Origin: Bacillota bacterium
GTDB lineage: Bacteria; Bacillota; Limnochordia; Darwinibacteriales; Darwinibacteriaceae
Assembly: GCA_012799535.1 (NCBI GenBank)
Contig: JAAZLB010000055.1
Location: 1-7,693 of the forward strand
DNA length: 7,693 bases
Direction: 5' to 3'
In this document: in pieces, positions 1-5,610 of the stretch
Numbering within the stretch: position 1 is the first letter of the stretch
Layout: every line of letters starts with the position of its first letter
Notes under the pieces: generated by a model
Database searches by the model: none
What the model saw: only the letters and a program-made list of their open reading frames with translations
Told to the model about the DNA's origin: nothing
Translations under genes and position numbers: made by a program

Positions 1-1055
1 ATATCGGCACCAACAGCATCACGCATAATATCCGCTACAAGATTACCAAGATTGGTCTCTTTAACACGAACAGACGCCCGCTCTCCATCCCAAACAAGAT
101 CTGTCTTACCAACTACTTGGCTGAGGCGTTGTTGCAATTCCTCATTCCAACGATCGACAATAGCTTGTACTTTAGCATTCTTAGGAACATCGGCGGTCAC
201 TGGGATTAACTTGCTTTCGTGCTTAACAATCTTCCCGTTTTCAACTTCTAGACGTAAAAAGCCTAAATTGTTAGCATATTCGTGAGCTTGAACAATTAAA
301 ACACCATTTACTTCAGCAGCCTGTTCTAATTCGGTATGGCTATGGCCACCAACAATGACATCAAGCTCAGATACTGCTTTCGCTAATTCTACGTCCTTGC
401 TATAGCCTAAGTGGCTGAGAACAATCAATAAATCAACATCAGAACGAATCTCTCTGGCTATTTGCTTAGCAATGCCGATTGGTTCGTGGAAAATTAAACC
501 TTCAACATTTTTTGGGTGAGTAACGATGGGAGTTTCTTGGGGAACAAGACCAATAATTCCCACTTTTATTCCGTTGATTTCTTGAATTAATGCACTATAA
601 CCAGCAAAGAGAGTACCATCTTCCCGGGTTACGTTAGCAGCCAAAGTAGGGAAATTTGCATCCTTGATTCTTTGGGCTAGAACTTCTTGACCATAGTTGA
701 ACTCATGGTTACCAGGGGTGAAAGCATTATAGCCCATGGCGTTCATAATCTCAATGGAAGGCAAACCACCAAAAAGGTTATCAATGTTGGTACCATGAAT
801 AGCGTCACCAGCATCTAACAAGAGAACTCTGTCCGCACCATACTGGGCCCGCACCTCTTGAACTAATGATGCTAATCTGACCCGACCACCCTGTTCTTTT
901 TCGGCACCTTGCGGCAAATGGGACTCTAGACGGGAGTGAACGTCGTTGTTATGCAGGATGATGATCTCCGCAGCCCAGAGTGGCAAACTAATGGATAACA
1001 GCATGACAAGAACTAAAACCATCACAAATGAAGAGTTTCGAAACTTAGCTCTCAA
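1..1055 (-). CDS. 5'-nucleotidase / UDP-sugar hydrolase family protein, secreted (3' part missing)
   Basis: A metallophosphoesterase of the UshA/YfkN type, expected to remove phosphate from nucleotides outside the cytoplasmic membrane. The visible 351 residues begin with a basic N-region (RAKFR) and a hydrophobic stretch at about 10-28, a signal peptide ending near WAA. The two-metal site motifs are all present: NNDVH (D38, H40), DAGD (D84), GNHE (N116, H117), LSHLG (H215) and GGHSH (H238, H240). From about residue 305 the C-terminal substrate-binding domain begins, with the typical ETNLGNLVADIMRD at 333-346. Family members are usually 500 residues or more, so the rest lies beyond the left edge. 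The start is TTG at 1055-1053, preceded by GGGAGG with a 7-base spacer from GGAGG; the later internal GTG/ATG codons would remove the charged N-region. Substrate specificity cannot be read from the sequence. Confidence 0.93.
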   Translation of the reverse strand, partial: MRAKFRNSSFVMVLVLVMLLSISLPLWAAEIIILHNNDVHSRLESHLPQGAEKEQGGRVRLASLVQEVRAQYGADRVLLLDAGDAIHGTNIDNLFGGLPSIEIMNAMGYNAFTPGNHEFNYGQEVLAQRIKDANFPTLAANVTREDGTLFAGYSALIQEINGIKVGIIGLVPQETPIVTHPKNVEGLIFHEPIGIAKQIAREIRSDVDLLIVLSHLGYSKDVELAKAVSELDVIVGGHSHTELEQAAEVNGVLIVQAHEYANNLGFLRLEVENGKIVKHESKLIPVTADVPKNAKVQAIVDRWNEELQQRLSQVVGKTDLVWDGERASVRVKETNLGNLVADIMRDAVGAD

Positions 1056-1258
1056 AAAATCGCCTCCCAAAATTTAGTTTGTTCTATAATAATTCTACAC
1101 TAGCTCACTTTTACCTCTAAGTATTTACGAACTTTATTAGGTCTATCGCAACAAACAGACAGATTTATTACGCAATCATCAGTTGGTAAAACAGGACAAC
1201 TTAGCTCTGTGAGGAATTAACACATTAAGGAAATGTCCTGGAAATGAGAGGTGATTAA
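1056..1258. other. Divergent intergenic region without a clear promoter
   Basis: About 200 bp separate the leftward nucleotidase gene from the rightward adhesin-like gene. It holds the nucleotidase ribosome binding site (GGGAGG on the minus strand, 1063-1068) and the rightward one (GAGAGGTG, about 1247-1254). A TATAAT occurs at 1085-1090 on the plus strand but has no -35 match at 16-18 bp. I found no convincing sigma-A pair for either gene. The only structure is the nested inverted repeat at 1192-1240. Confidence 0.5.
1192..1240. repeat. Nested inverted repeat in the leader of the adhesin-like gene
   Basis: CAGGACA at 1192-1198 is perfectly complementary to TGTCCTG at 1234-1240, 35 bases apart. 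Inside lies a smaller pair, TGTG at 1208-1211 and CACA at 1221-1224. In RNA this could form a stem-loop just upstream of the ribosome binding site of the gene that starts at 1259. The arms are short and chance is a real alternative. Confidence 0.3.
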
Positions 1259-2101
1259 ATGCGCAAATTTGGCATTTTCCTGACTTCAGTTTTACTAATT
1301 GCCGTCTTGGTTTTGATTGTGATTAGCTCCGGGTTACTACCTTACGTCTTTCCCGTCACTAATGATCAAGCCAAGATACCTCAAGTCACCATTCCTTTTA
1401 CTAGCAAAAAAGTTGAGGTTGAAACACTAGAACTATCCGCCACTACTAACTTGGTAATCCTTAGCCAAGGGGGAGAGGTAGTAGTACATGGGACAGAAAG
1501 AGACTCTTTTGAAATTACTCTAGAAAAACAAAGTCAAAGCCCCAACCCACTCAGGGCCAAACAACTACTCGAACAGTTAATCATTACAGTAAACAGCGCG
1601 GACGAAACAACCACCATCGAGGTGGCAACTCCCGAAACTGCCCAGGGTGAGCAGGCAGTAGCAAACTTGGTGCTTTGGGTTCCCAAAGATCCGAACCTTA
1701 ACCTTAAAATCTATACCAACCTTGGAGGCATTAAAGTCCAAGATGTTCAAGGTAATGTAGCTTTAGAATCCACTCTAGGTAACATTTGGGTCCACAACTC
1801 CTCCTTCCAAGAAGAGTTCATGGCCCTCACTAACCTTGGGGATCTCCACATTCACGGAGAGCTAGGAAAAACTAATGTTATTGAAAGTAAATTAGGTGAT
1901 CTAGAGCTACTTCTTTCGCCAGAACCATCATATGTATTAGAAGGACAGATTGAGTTAGGTAACTTCACTACCGAAGTACCCTTCAAAGGACTACAAACAA
2001 AGCCGCAGATAAAAGGAATCCTTGGAACTGGTGAACAAAGAGGTCACTTGTTGGTGAACTTGACCTTAGGCTCAATTCAGGTAAAAAATCAAAACGATTA
2101 A
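1259..2101 (+). CDS. Membrane-anchored protein with LG-motif beta repeats (DUF4097/adhesin-like)
   Basis: A 280-residue protein with one N-terminal membrane segment (about 5-32) and an extracytoplasmic remainder. From about residue 137 it shows repeated beta-strand units of 17-22 residues (the last is further away) centred on an LG turn: TNLGGIKV (153-160), STLGNIWV (171-178), TNLGDLHI (191-198), SKLGDLEL (210-217), IELGNFTT (231-238) and LTLGSIQV (268-275). This is the pattern of DUF4097-type putative adhesin proteins, which are expected to fold as a beta solenoid. Residues 45-135 look like a separate beta-rich region. The start is ATG with GAGAGGTG upstream. The next gene begins 11 bases after the stop, so the two form an operon. 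There is no LPXTG-type wall anchor. Function is unknown; a surface or envelope role is inferred from topology only. Confidence 0.8.
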   Translation: MRKFGIFLTSVLLIAVLVLIVISSGLLPYVFPVTNDQAKIPQVTIPFTSKKVEVETLELSATTNLVILSQGGEVVVHGTERDSFEITLEKQSQSPNPLRAKQLLEQLIITVNSADETTTIEVATPETAQGEQAVANLVLWVPKDPNLNLKIYTNLGGIKVQDVQGNVALESTLGNIWVHNSSFQEEFMALTNLGDLHIHGELGKTNVIESKLGDLELLLSPEPSYVLEGQIELGNFTTEVPFKGLQTKPQIKGILGTGEQRGHLLVNLTLGSIQVKNQND

Positions 2102-2112
2102 GGAGGATCTTC

Positions 2113-2553
2113 ATGAATTACAGATTACCGGGAATCGCCTATTTTTCCCTCCTAGTTCCTGTACTTTTAGGGATTTTGGTAGTAGTTTTGGTGATTACGC
2201 TACGTTGGTTCAGTTATAAAGAGAGAATGGCTATCATTAAGCAAGGTCTACCCCTAGAAGATAAGCGGACTAAGGAAGAAAAACGCAAACTCTTTTCTGC
2301 TATCGGTTTAACAGTGGCCCTAATCGGGCTAGCCTTTAGCATAGGACTAGCCACCCTTGGACTTGGCCCTTGGCTCTTATATGGTTTAATTCCCCTCTTT
2401 GCTGGTTTAGCCATGATTTTGGCAAGCCTTATCATGAGGCCTAGCAAGCCCAAGAAGGAGAAACAAACTAAGGGCGAACAAGTAGAGGCAGTGGAAATGG
2501 GAGAAACCGCCTCAACAGAGTTGAAAACATGGGAAGAAGCGGAAGAAGAATAA
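2113..2553 (+). CDS. Small integral membrane protein, DUF6249-like
   Basis: A 146-residue protein with three predicted membrane helices (about 9-31, 61-82 and 87-107). A cytoplasmic-looking loop carries YKERMAIIKQGLP (35-47), which resembles the YRERMAMIEKG signature of DUF6249 membrane proteins. The tail after residue 109 is highly charged, first Lys-rich and then Glu-rich, ending in EEAEEE. A strong AAGGAGG ribosome binding site overlaps the stop codon of the preceding adhesin-like gene, so translation is probably linked. The two genes share the terminator at 2568-2595. Proteins of this kind often accompany envelope-related genes, but no biochemical function is known to me. The family call rests on one motif and topology. 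Confidence 0.7.
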   Translation: MNYRLPGIAYFSLLVPVLLGILVVVLVITLRWFSYKERMAIIKQGLPLEDKRTKEEKRKLFSAIGLTVALIGLAFSIGLATLGLGPWLLYGLIPLFAGLAMILASLIMRPSKPKKEKQTKGEQVEAVEMGETASTELKTWEEAEEE

Positions 2554-2567
2554 GCTTTAAATAATAA

Positions 2568-2595
2568 TCCCGGGGAAAAACCCCGGGACTTTTTT
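2568..2595 (+). terminator. Rho-independent terminator, probably bidirectional
   Basis: An 8-bp perfect stem TCCCGGGG/CCCCGGGA (2568-2575 with 2581-2588) has an AAAAA loop. On the plus strand it is followed by C and six T residues, ending the adhesin-like/DUF6249-like operon. On the minus strand the same stem directly follows the YueI stop codon and is followed by ATTATTATTT, a weaker U-rich tract, so it probably ends both converging units. Confidence 0.9.
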
Positions 2596-2974
2596 AACTC
2601 CGTTCTGCCCAAACTTGGGCTACATCTACTGCATCTTTAGCCACTAAAACAACAGCTACCTCACCAATAAAATTAGGATTAGAAACGATGGTGAAATCTA
2701 GACCTTGCCTTTTGGCTTGCACAATTAGAGGCATGGCGGCACCGCGGGCATCTTGATGAATAACCAGTTCTATACCGCGCTTATCCTTTAAGGCTTCTAG
2801 CATGACCCCTAAGCCCTCTTTAGTACGGATCTGATCATAGGTGACCGCCTGAATGACCCGTTCTCTAAAAAAGCCTAGATAACGACGTTTTTCATCTGGG
2901 CGCAACTCTGGTGTCCCATGAATTCCAGCACTCAAAGTCCTGCCAAGATCATCTTGTTGATTAAAACCTTTCAT
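2594..2974 (-). CDS. yueI: YueI family protein (DUF1694)
   Basis: A 126-residue soluble protein matching the YueI/DUF1694 family of Bacillota: the opening GIHGTPELRPDEKRRYLGFFRERV (17-40) is the family signature, followed by an alternating alpha/beta region including GIELVIHQDARGAAMPLI (67-84) and a hydrophobic strand EVAVVLVAKD (105-114). The fold looks similar to small ribosomal L7Ae-like or Rossmann-like alpha/beta proteins, but the biochemical function is not known. The start chosen is the ATG at 2974, 8 bases after GGAGG. Reading further upstream would run the protein through the tRNA gene and its terminator, so those residues are not real. No separate promoter is visible between it and the tRNA terminator, so it may depend on read-through. 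The stop codon overlaps the T-run of the converging operon's terminator. Confidence 0.88.
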   Translation of the reverse strand: MKGFNQQDDLGRTLSAGIHGTPELRPDEKRRYLGFFRERVIQAVTYDQIRTKEGLGVMLEALKDKRGIELVIHQDARGAAMPLIVQAKRQGLDFTIVSNPNFIGEVAVVLVAKDAVDVAQVWAERS

Positions 2975-2994
2975 CGGGCCCGCCTCCTCACATG

Positions 2995-3020
2995 AAAAAA
3001 CACCCAAAACGAGTGGGTGT
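2995..3020 (-). terminator. Rho-independent terminator of tRNA-Leu
   Basis: On the minus strand, ACACCCA (3020-3014) pairs with TGGGTGT (3006-3000) around a 7-base loop and is followed by five T residues (2999-2995). It lies 17 bases downstream of the encoded CCA of tRNA-Leu and just before the ribosome binding site of yueI. It would end transcription from the tRNA promoter and any read-through from ppx. Confidence 0.88.
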
Positions 3021-3037
3021 CTATGTTTATATTTAAG

Positions 3038-3124
3038 TGGTGCCGGGAGAGGGACTTGAACCCTCACGGGCGCTTAGCCCAACGGATTTTAAGTCCGTAG
3101 CGTCTACCATTCCGCCACCCCGGC
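3038..3124 (-). tRNA. tRNA-Leu (anticodon UAA), CCA encoded
   Basis: The minus strand folds as a class II tRNA. The acceptor stem GCCGGGG pairs with TCCCGGC (one G-U at 7-66), followed by discriminator A and a templated CCA (3040-3038). The D stem is GCG/CGC, the anticodon stem ACGGA/TCCGT with loop CTTAAAA gives anticodon TAA, the long variable arm has a GGGC/GCCC stem, and the T arm is GAGGG-TTCAAGT-CCCTC. Anticodon UAA, discriminator A73 and the long variable arm all fit leucine. It has its own promoter (3141-3169) and terminator (2995-3020), so it forms a complete single-gene unit. Confidence 0.97.
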
Positions 3125-3140
3125 GAACCATCCAAAAAAC

Positions 3141-3169
3141 ATTATAGACTATTTATTTCCCCTCGTCAA
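3141..3169 (-). promoter_or_regulatory. Sigma-A promoter of tRNA-Leu
   Basis: On the minus strand TTGACG (3169-3164) and a perfect TATAAT (3146-3141) are separated by exactly 17 bp. Transcription would start about 8-10 bases before the mature tRNA 5' end at 3124. The -35 begins 8 bases after the ppx stop codon, leaving no room for a ppx terminator. Confidence 0.88.
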
Positions 3170-3176
3170 CTGTAAA

Positions 3177-4076
3177 TCAAAGCGAACCATAAAGAAGATC
3201 ACCAATACTAACGATTAACTCCTCAAAACCGAGTAATTCCATGGTCTTGACTAAGATGCTCGTGCCAGAAATAATCACATCTTCTCGCCCCAATTGTAGG
3301 CTAGGTATTTGACTGCGTTCTTTAAGTGATAGTTTGCCCAACTTGCGGTACAAGTCCACTAATTCTTGGTAAGAAAAAGAGAATCCTCCTACTTTTTCGT
3401 AATCAAATTGGGGAAGTTCTTGTATCATGGCAGCCAAGCTAGTTGCGGTGCCTCCCACAGCTAGTAAGGTCTTTGGACCACATTGCAAATTATCTTCCAC
3501 TAAGGGGGCTAGAAGTTGGCCAATCTCTTGTTCCATGGCCAACCACTCCCCCTCTAAAAGAGGATGATTTGTTATAAATCTTTCTAGCATACGGACTGCA
3601 CCTACCTGAACGCTTCCGCCACCGAGTAAGTTTCCCTTATGATCCCCGGTGAAAATCTCGGTACTTCCACCCCCAATATCTACTACACTAACTGGGTAAT
3701 CTAAATCTTGTATCGGAAGCGCTAAAACCGCTCCTCGAAAAGAAAGTTTTGCTTCTTCTTGGCCTGAAAGCACCCTTAACTCCCAACCAGTTTGCTCCCT
3801 GACAAGGCTAGCGAATTCTTGCTGATTTGAAGCATCCCGAACTGCACTTGTGGCCAAAACCTGCACCGCTACTTGGGCAGGTATCAACTCTTTAAACTCT
3901 TTCAGAACTCCTAAGGTCCGCTCCATTCCATCCTGTGGCAAAGCACCTGCAGCATCGACCCCACGACCAATTCGGGTGATTTTGGTGAGCCGAGTATAAG
4001 GCCTTACTATCCCCTCCACAAGCTCGGCTACTAAAAGCCGGACCGAATTGGTTCCAATATCGATTACCGCTTTCAT
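3177..4076 (-). CDS. ppx: Ppx/GppA family phosphatase
   Basis: A 299-residue member of the ASKHA-fold exopolyphosphatase/guanosine pentaphosphatase family, which releases phosphate from polyphosphate chains and/or pppGpp in the cytoplasm. Visible motifs are DIGTNSVRLL (6-15, phosphate-binding loop), ATSAVRDASN (75-84), SGQEEAKLSFRG (104-115, holding the conserved catalytic glutamate), DIGGGSTE (133-140) and AVGGTATSLAA (206-216). It ends after the second domain and lacks the C-terminal HD-type extension of the long E. coli enzymes, as is common for short clostridial and actinobacterial Ppx. The ATG overlaps the stop of the DUF501 gene as ATGA, with AAGGAG about 8 bases upstream, so the two are translationally coupled. 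Sequence alone cannot decide polyphosphate against pppGpp. No terminator follows; transcripts probably run into tRNA-Leu. Confidence 0.93.
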   Translation of the reverse strand: MKAVIDIGTNSVRLLVAELVEGIVRPYTRLTKITRIGRGVDAAGALPQDGMERTLGVLKEFKELIPAQVAVQVLATSAVRDASNQQEFASLVREQTGWELRVLSGQEEAKLSFRGAVLALPIQDLDYPVSVVDIGGGSTEIFTGDHKGNLLGGGSVQVGAVRMLERFITNHPLLEGEWLAMEQEIGQLLAPLVEDNLQCGPKTLLAVGGTATSLAAMIQELPQFDYEKVGGFSFSYQELVDLYRKLGKLSLKERSQIPSLQLGREDVIISGTSILVKTMELLGFEELIVSIGDLLYGSL

Positions 4077-4633
4077 GGTCGAAACTCCTTACACTGTCCA
4101 GAATCACAAGAGCTAGGCTTATTCAAAAGCCTCAAAACTTCTGCACCGATTACATTTTCTCCTTGAGCTAAATAGTCTGCCACATGGGTGTGGAGACATT
4201 TAACCCCCTCTGGACTGCGAATACCTCCCACACCGCTTTCTGCTAAAACTTGGTAGCGATCTGGGTATTCCTCCTTCATCCGCTCTTGTACTTCTAAGGG
4301 GATCAAAGATAAACGCCTGGCAGCGTAATCTCCATGATTTTGTTCCACCTGTTTAGCAAATTCAGGATCCTCTTGAATCCGCTCTTCAAATTGGGCGATT
4401 AACCCCTCTCCTTCAAGCAAAGCGATTTCTCGACGTAGATAGGGACAGGTTAGCCAATACAAGGTGGGAAAGATCTCGATTTGGGTTTCATCAGCGAACA
4501 CAGGTCGATTTACAATTACCTGGGGAAAACCATGCTCACAAACGGTCTTGATGCCTAAAACACCCCGGGGCTCCCTGCCAATTTGTTCCTTAATGATCTG
4601 CAGATCTTCTGCAGTCGGTTTATCGTAATTCAG
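4073..4633 (-). CDS. DUF501 family protein, probable CTG start
   Basis: A 186-residue protein of unknown function. Signature segments are IGREPRGVLGIKTVCEHGFPQVIV (18-41), FPTLYWLTCPYL (55-66), an acidic helical middle, SGVGGIRSPEGVKCLHTHVADYLA (133-156) and a Cys-containing tail (C176, C181). C32, C63, C146, H148 and H150 could bind a metal; that is inference. The first in-frame GTG (4501) would delete the conserved first 44 residues, and no ATG, GTG or TTG lies between it and the in-frame stop at 4648-4646. CTG at 4633-4631 is 9 bases after AAGGG, within a sequence (AAGGGTGTGAT) matching 9 of 11 bases of the ideal Shine-Dalgarno, so I place the start there. The stop overlaps the ppx start as ATGA. 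A terminator for the upstream S1 gene sits immediately before the ribosome binding site, so expression needs read-through or an unseen internal promoter. Confidence 0.85.
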   Translation of the reverse strand: MNYDKPTAEDLQIIKEQIGREPRGVLGIKTVCEHGFPQVIVNRPVFADETQIEIFPTLYWLTCPYLRREIALLEGEGLIAQFEERIQEDPEFAKQVEQNHGDYAARRLSLIPLEVQERMKEEYPDRYQVLAESGVGGIRSPEGVKCLHTHVADYLAQGENVIGAEVLRLLNKPSSCDSGQCKEFRP

Positions 4634-4649
4634 AAAATCACACCCTTAG

Positions 4650-4678
4650 AGAAAAATCGCCTCGCAAGGCGAGACGAT
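4650..4678 (-). terminator. Rho-independent terminator after the S1-domain gene
   Basis: On the minus strand a 10-bp stem (4678-4669 with 4665-4656, one G-T pair) closes a 3-base loop CTT and is followed by TTTT then CTCT. It lies about 30 bases after the S1 gene stop and ends directly before the ribosome binding site of the DUF501 gene, so it could also act as an attenuator. Confidence 0.85.
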
Positions 4679-4708
4679 TCCTATTTACAAACTAAGATTT
4701 ACAGACTA

Positions 4709-5098
4709 TTACCGTGCGCCCCTGCCCCCCCGTTTTGAGTCTTGACTTTTCTTGAGAGCTTGTTGCCTTTCATCACTGTCTTTTAGAAATCGTGATAAAC
4801 GCTCTTCAAAATCCACAGGACTATGGGCTCTCCTGCGGGGACCGCGACGATCACGTGATGGCGCGTTAGGATTAGCCTGTTTAATCGAAAGGCCAATCTT
4901 TCCTTCACTCACATTAATGACCTTCACCTTCACCACATCGTTTTCGTTCAGAAAGTCCTTAATGTCCTTCACGTAAGCATCAGCTACTTCAGAAATGTGG
5001 ACCAAACCGGTTTTTCCATTGGAGAGTTCTACGAATGCACCAAAATTGGTTATTCCTGTAACCTTCCCCTCGACAATGCTGCCGACATCGATTGACAT
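4709..5098 (-). CDS. yabR: S1-domain RNA-binding protein (YabR/general stress protein 13 type)
   Basis: A 129-residue protein with one S1 OB-fold domain at about 5-74. Characteristic segments are VGSIVEGKVTGITNFGAFVEL (5-25), KTGLVHISEVAD (29-40), and VKVKVINVSEGKIGLSIKQ (56-74). After it comes a basic, Arg-rich linker (DRRGPRRR, 83-90), a short charged helix and a final Lys/Arg/Gly tail (KRGGRGAR), all suited to RNA binding. The place after divIC matches yabR of Bacillus, whose product is a cytoplasmic, ribosome- or RNA-associated S1 protein. The ATG at 5098 is the only start; an in-frame stop lies three bases upstream of it plus one codon. GGAGG is 13 bases away, longer than usual. It has a perfect consensus promoter and its own terminator, so it is transcribed independently of divIC. 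Confidence 0.9.
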   Translation of the reverse strand: MSIDVGSIVEGKVTGITNFGAFVELSNGKTGLVHISEVADAYVKDIKDFLNENDVVKVKVINVSEGKIGLSIKQANPNAPSRDRRGPRRRAHSPVDFEERLSRFLKDSDERQQALKKSQDSKRGGRGAR

Positions 5099-5155
5099 AC
5101 GTTAAAAAATTCCTCCTCTAGGATTTTGCCGTTGCAGGGCACGCGGCTACTATAC

Positions 5156-5184
5156 ATTATATATTATTGGCATTTTTGTGTCAA
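5156..5184 (-). promoter_or_regulatory. Perfect consensus sigma-A promoter of the S1-domain gene
   Basis: On the minus strand TTGACA (5184-5179) and TATAAT (5161-5156) are separated by exactly 17 bp, so both hexamers and the spacing are ideal. Start of transcription should fall near 5149, giving a leader of about 50 bases. An inverted repeat (5168-5192) overlaps the -35. Confidence 0.92.
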
Positions 5185-5192
5185 TAATGCCA
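5168..5192. repeat. Inverted repeat over the -35 of the S1 gene promoter
   Basis: TGGCATT (5168-5174) and AATGCCA (5186-5192) form a perfect 7-bp dyad with an 11-base spacer; the centre is at 5180, within the -35 hexamer. Position and symmetry suit a repressor operator, but no regulator is known for it. Confidence 0.45.
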
Positions 5193-5223
5193 GTTAAAAG
5201 GGGCCCAAGCCGGCTCATCCCGG

Positions 5224-5556
5224 TTACCTTTTCTTAACGTCCCGCTCCACCTCAGAAGTCAAGGGTTCAGATATTATGTACATTACTTCCCCAGGTTTGA
5301 CTAAGCCTAATTCTTCTCGGGCAATCCGCTCAACATTTTCTGGTGATTGCCACTCTTTGATTTCCTTCTCCAATTCAGCTCCCCGGAGTTCTAAAACTTC
5401 CAGTTGCTTTTGTAAGGCGCTAATCTGTTGTTTCAACTTATAATTCTCTAAAGCATTACGACCAAAGTGAAAACTCACCCATAATACAAGAACTAAGAAG
5501 AACACCCCACCAAAAGAAAGCTTCGTTTTCCCTTTTCCCTTTAGATCTTGGGCCAT
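5224..5556 (-). CDS. divIC: Septum formation initiator DivIC/FtsB family
   Basis: A 110-residue bitopic division protein that in its family joins FtsL and DivIB/FtsQ to form the trimer activating septal peptidoglycan synthesis. It has a short basic cytoplasmic end (KGKGKTK, 6-12), one membrane helix at about 15-32, a coiled coil at about 35-70 (Leu/Glu/Gln-rich, LKQQISALQKQLEVLE) and the family's conserved extracytoplasmic motif IAREELGLVKPGE (78-90). The start is the ATG at 5556, 8 bases after GGAGG; the in-frame GTG at 5577 would place this Shine-Dalgarno inside the coding region, so it is rejected. The gene follows yabQ by 54 bp as in Bacillus subtilis. No clear terminator follows, but a new promoter drives the next gene. 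Confidence 0.93.
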   Translation of the reverse strand: MAQDLKGKGKTKLSFGGVFFLVLVLWVSFHFGRNALENYKLKQQISALQKQLEVLELRGAELEKEIKEWQSPENVERIAREELGLVKPGEVMYIISEPLTSEVERDVKKR

Positions 5557-5610
5557 GTTTTTAACCTCCCAGTTCACCCATTCCCCCTTCTTTCAAAGAT
5601 TCCTGCTTCT

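Noticed and set aside
1085..1090. TATAAT as the -10 of a promoter for the adhesin-like gene
   Set aside because: No -35-like hexamer occurs 16-18 bp upstream and no extended -10 TG is present.
2214..2612. Open frame antisense to the DUF6249-like gene
   Set aside because: It is a shadow of a well-supported gene, crosses the terminator, and shows no protein-family motifs.
2975..3067. N-terminal extension of the YueI reading frame
   Set aside because: It runs through the tRNA-Leu 3' half and its terminator; the ATG at 2974 with GGAGG 8 bases upstream and the family N-terminus fix the real start.
5197..5230. GC-rich hairpin after divIC as a terminator
   Set aside because: The minus-strand stem AACCGG/CCGG(C)TT is short and bulged, and the T-run is separated from it by GGGCCCC, so it is not a convincing terminator.
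5557..5590. Mini-frame ATGGGTGAACTGGGAGGTTAA before divIC as a leader peptide
   Set aside because: It is only six codons, its possible ribosome binding site is too close, and it merely contains the divIC Shine-Dalgarno.
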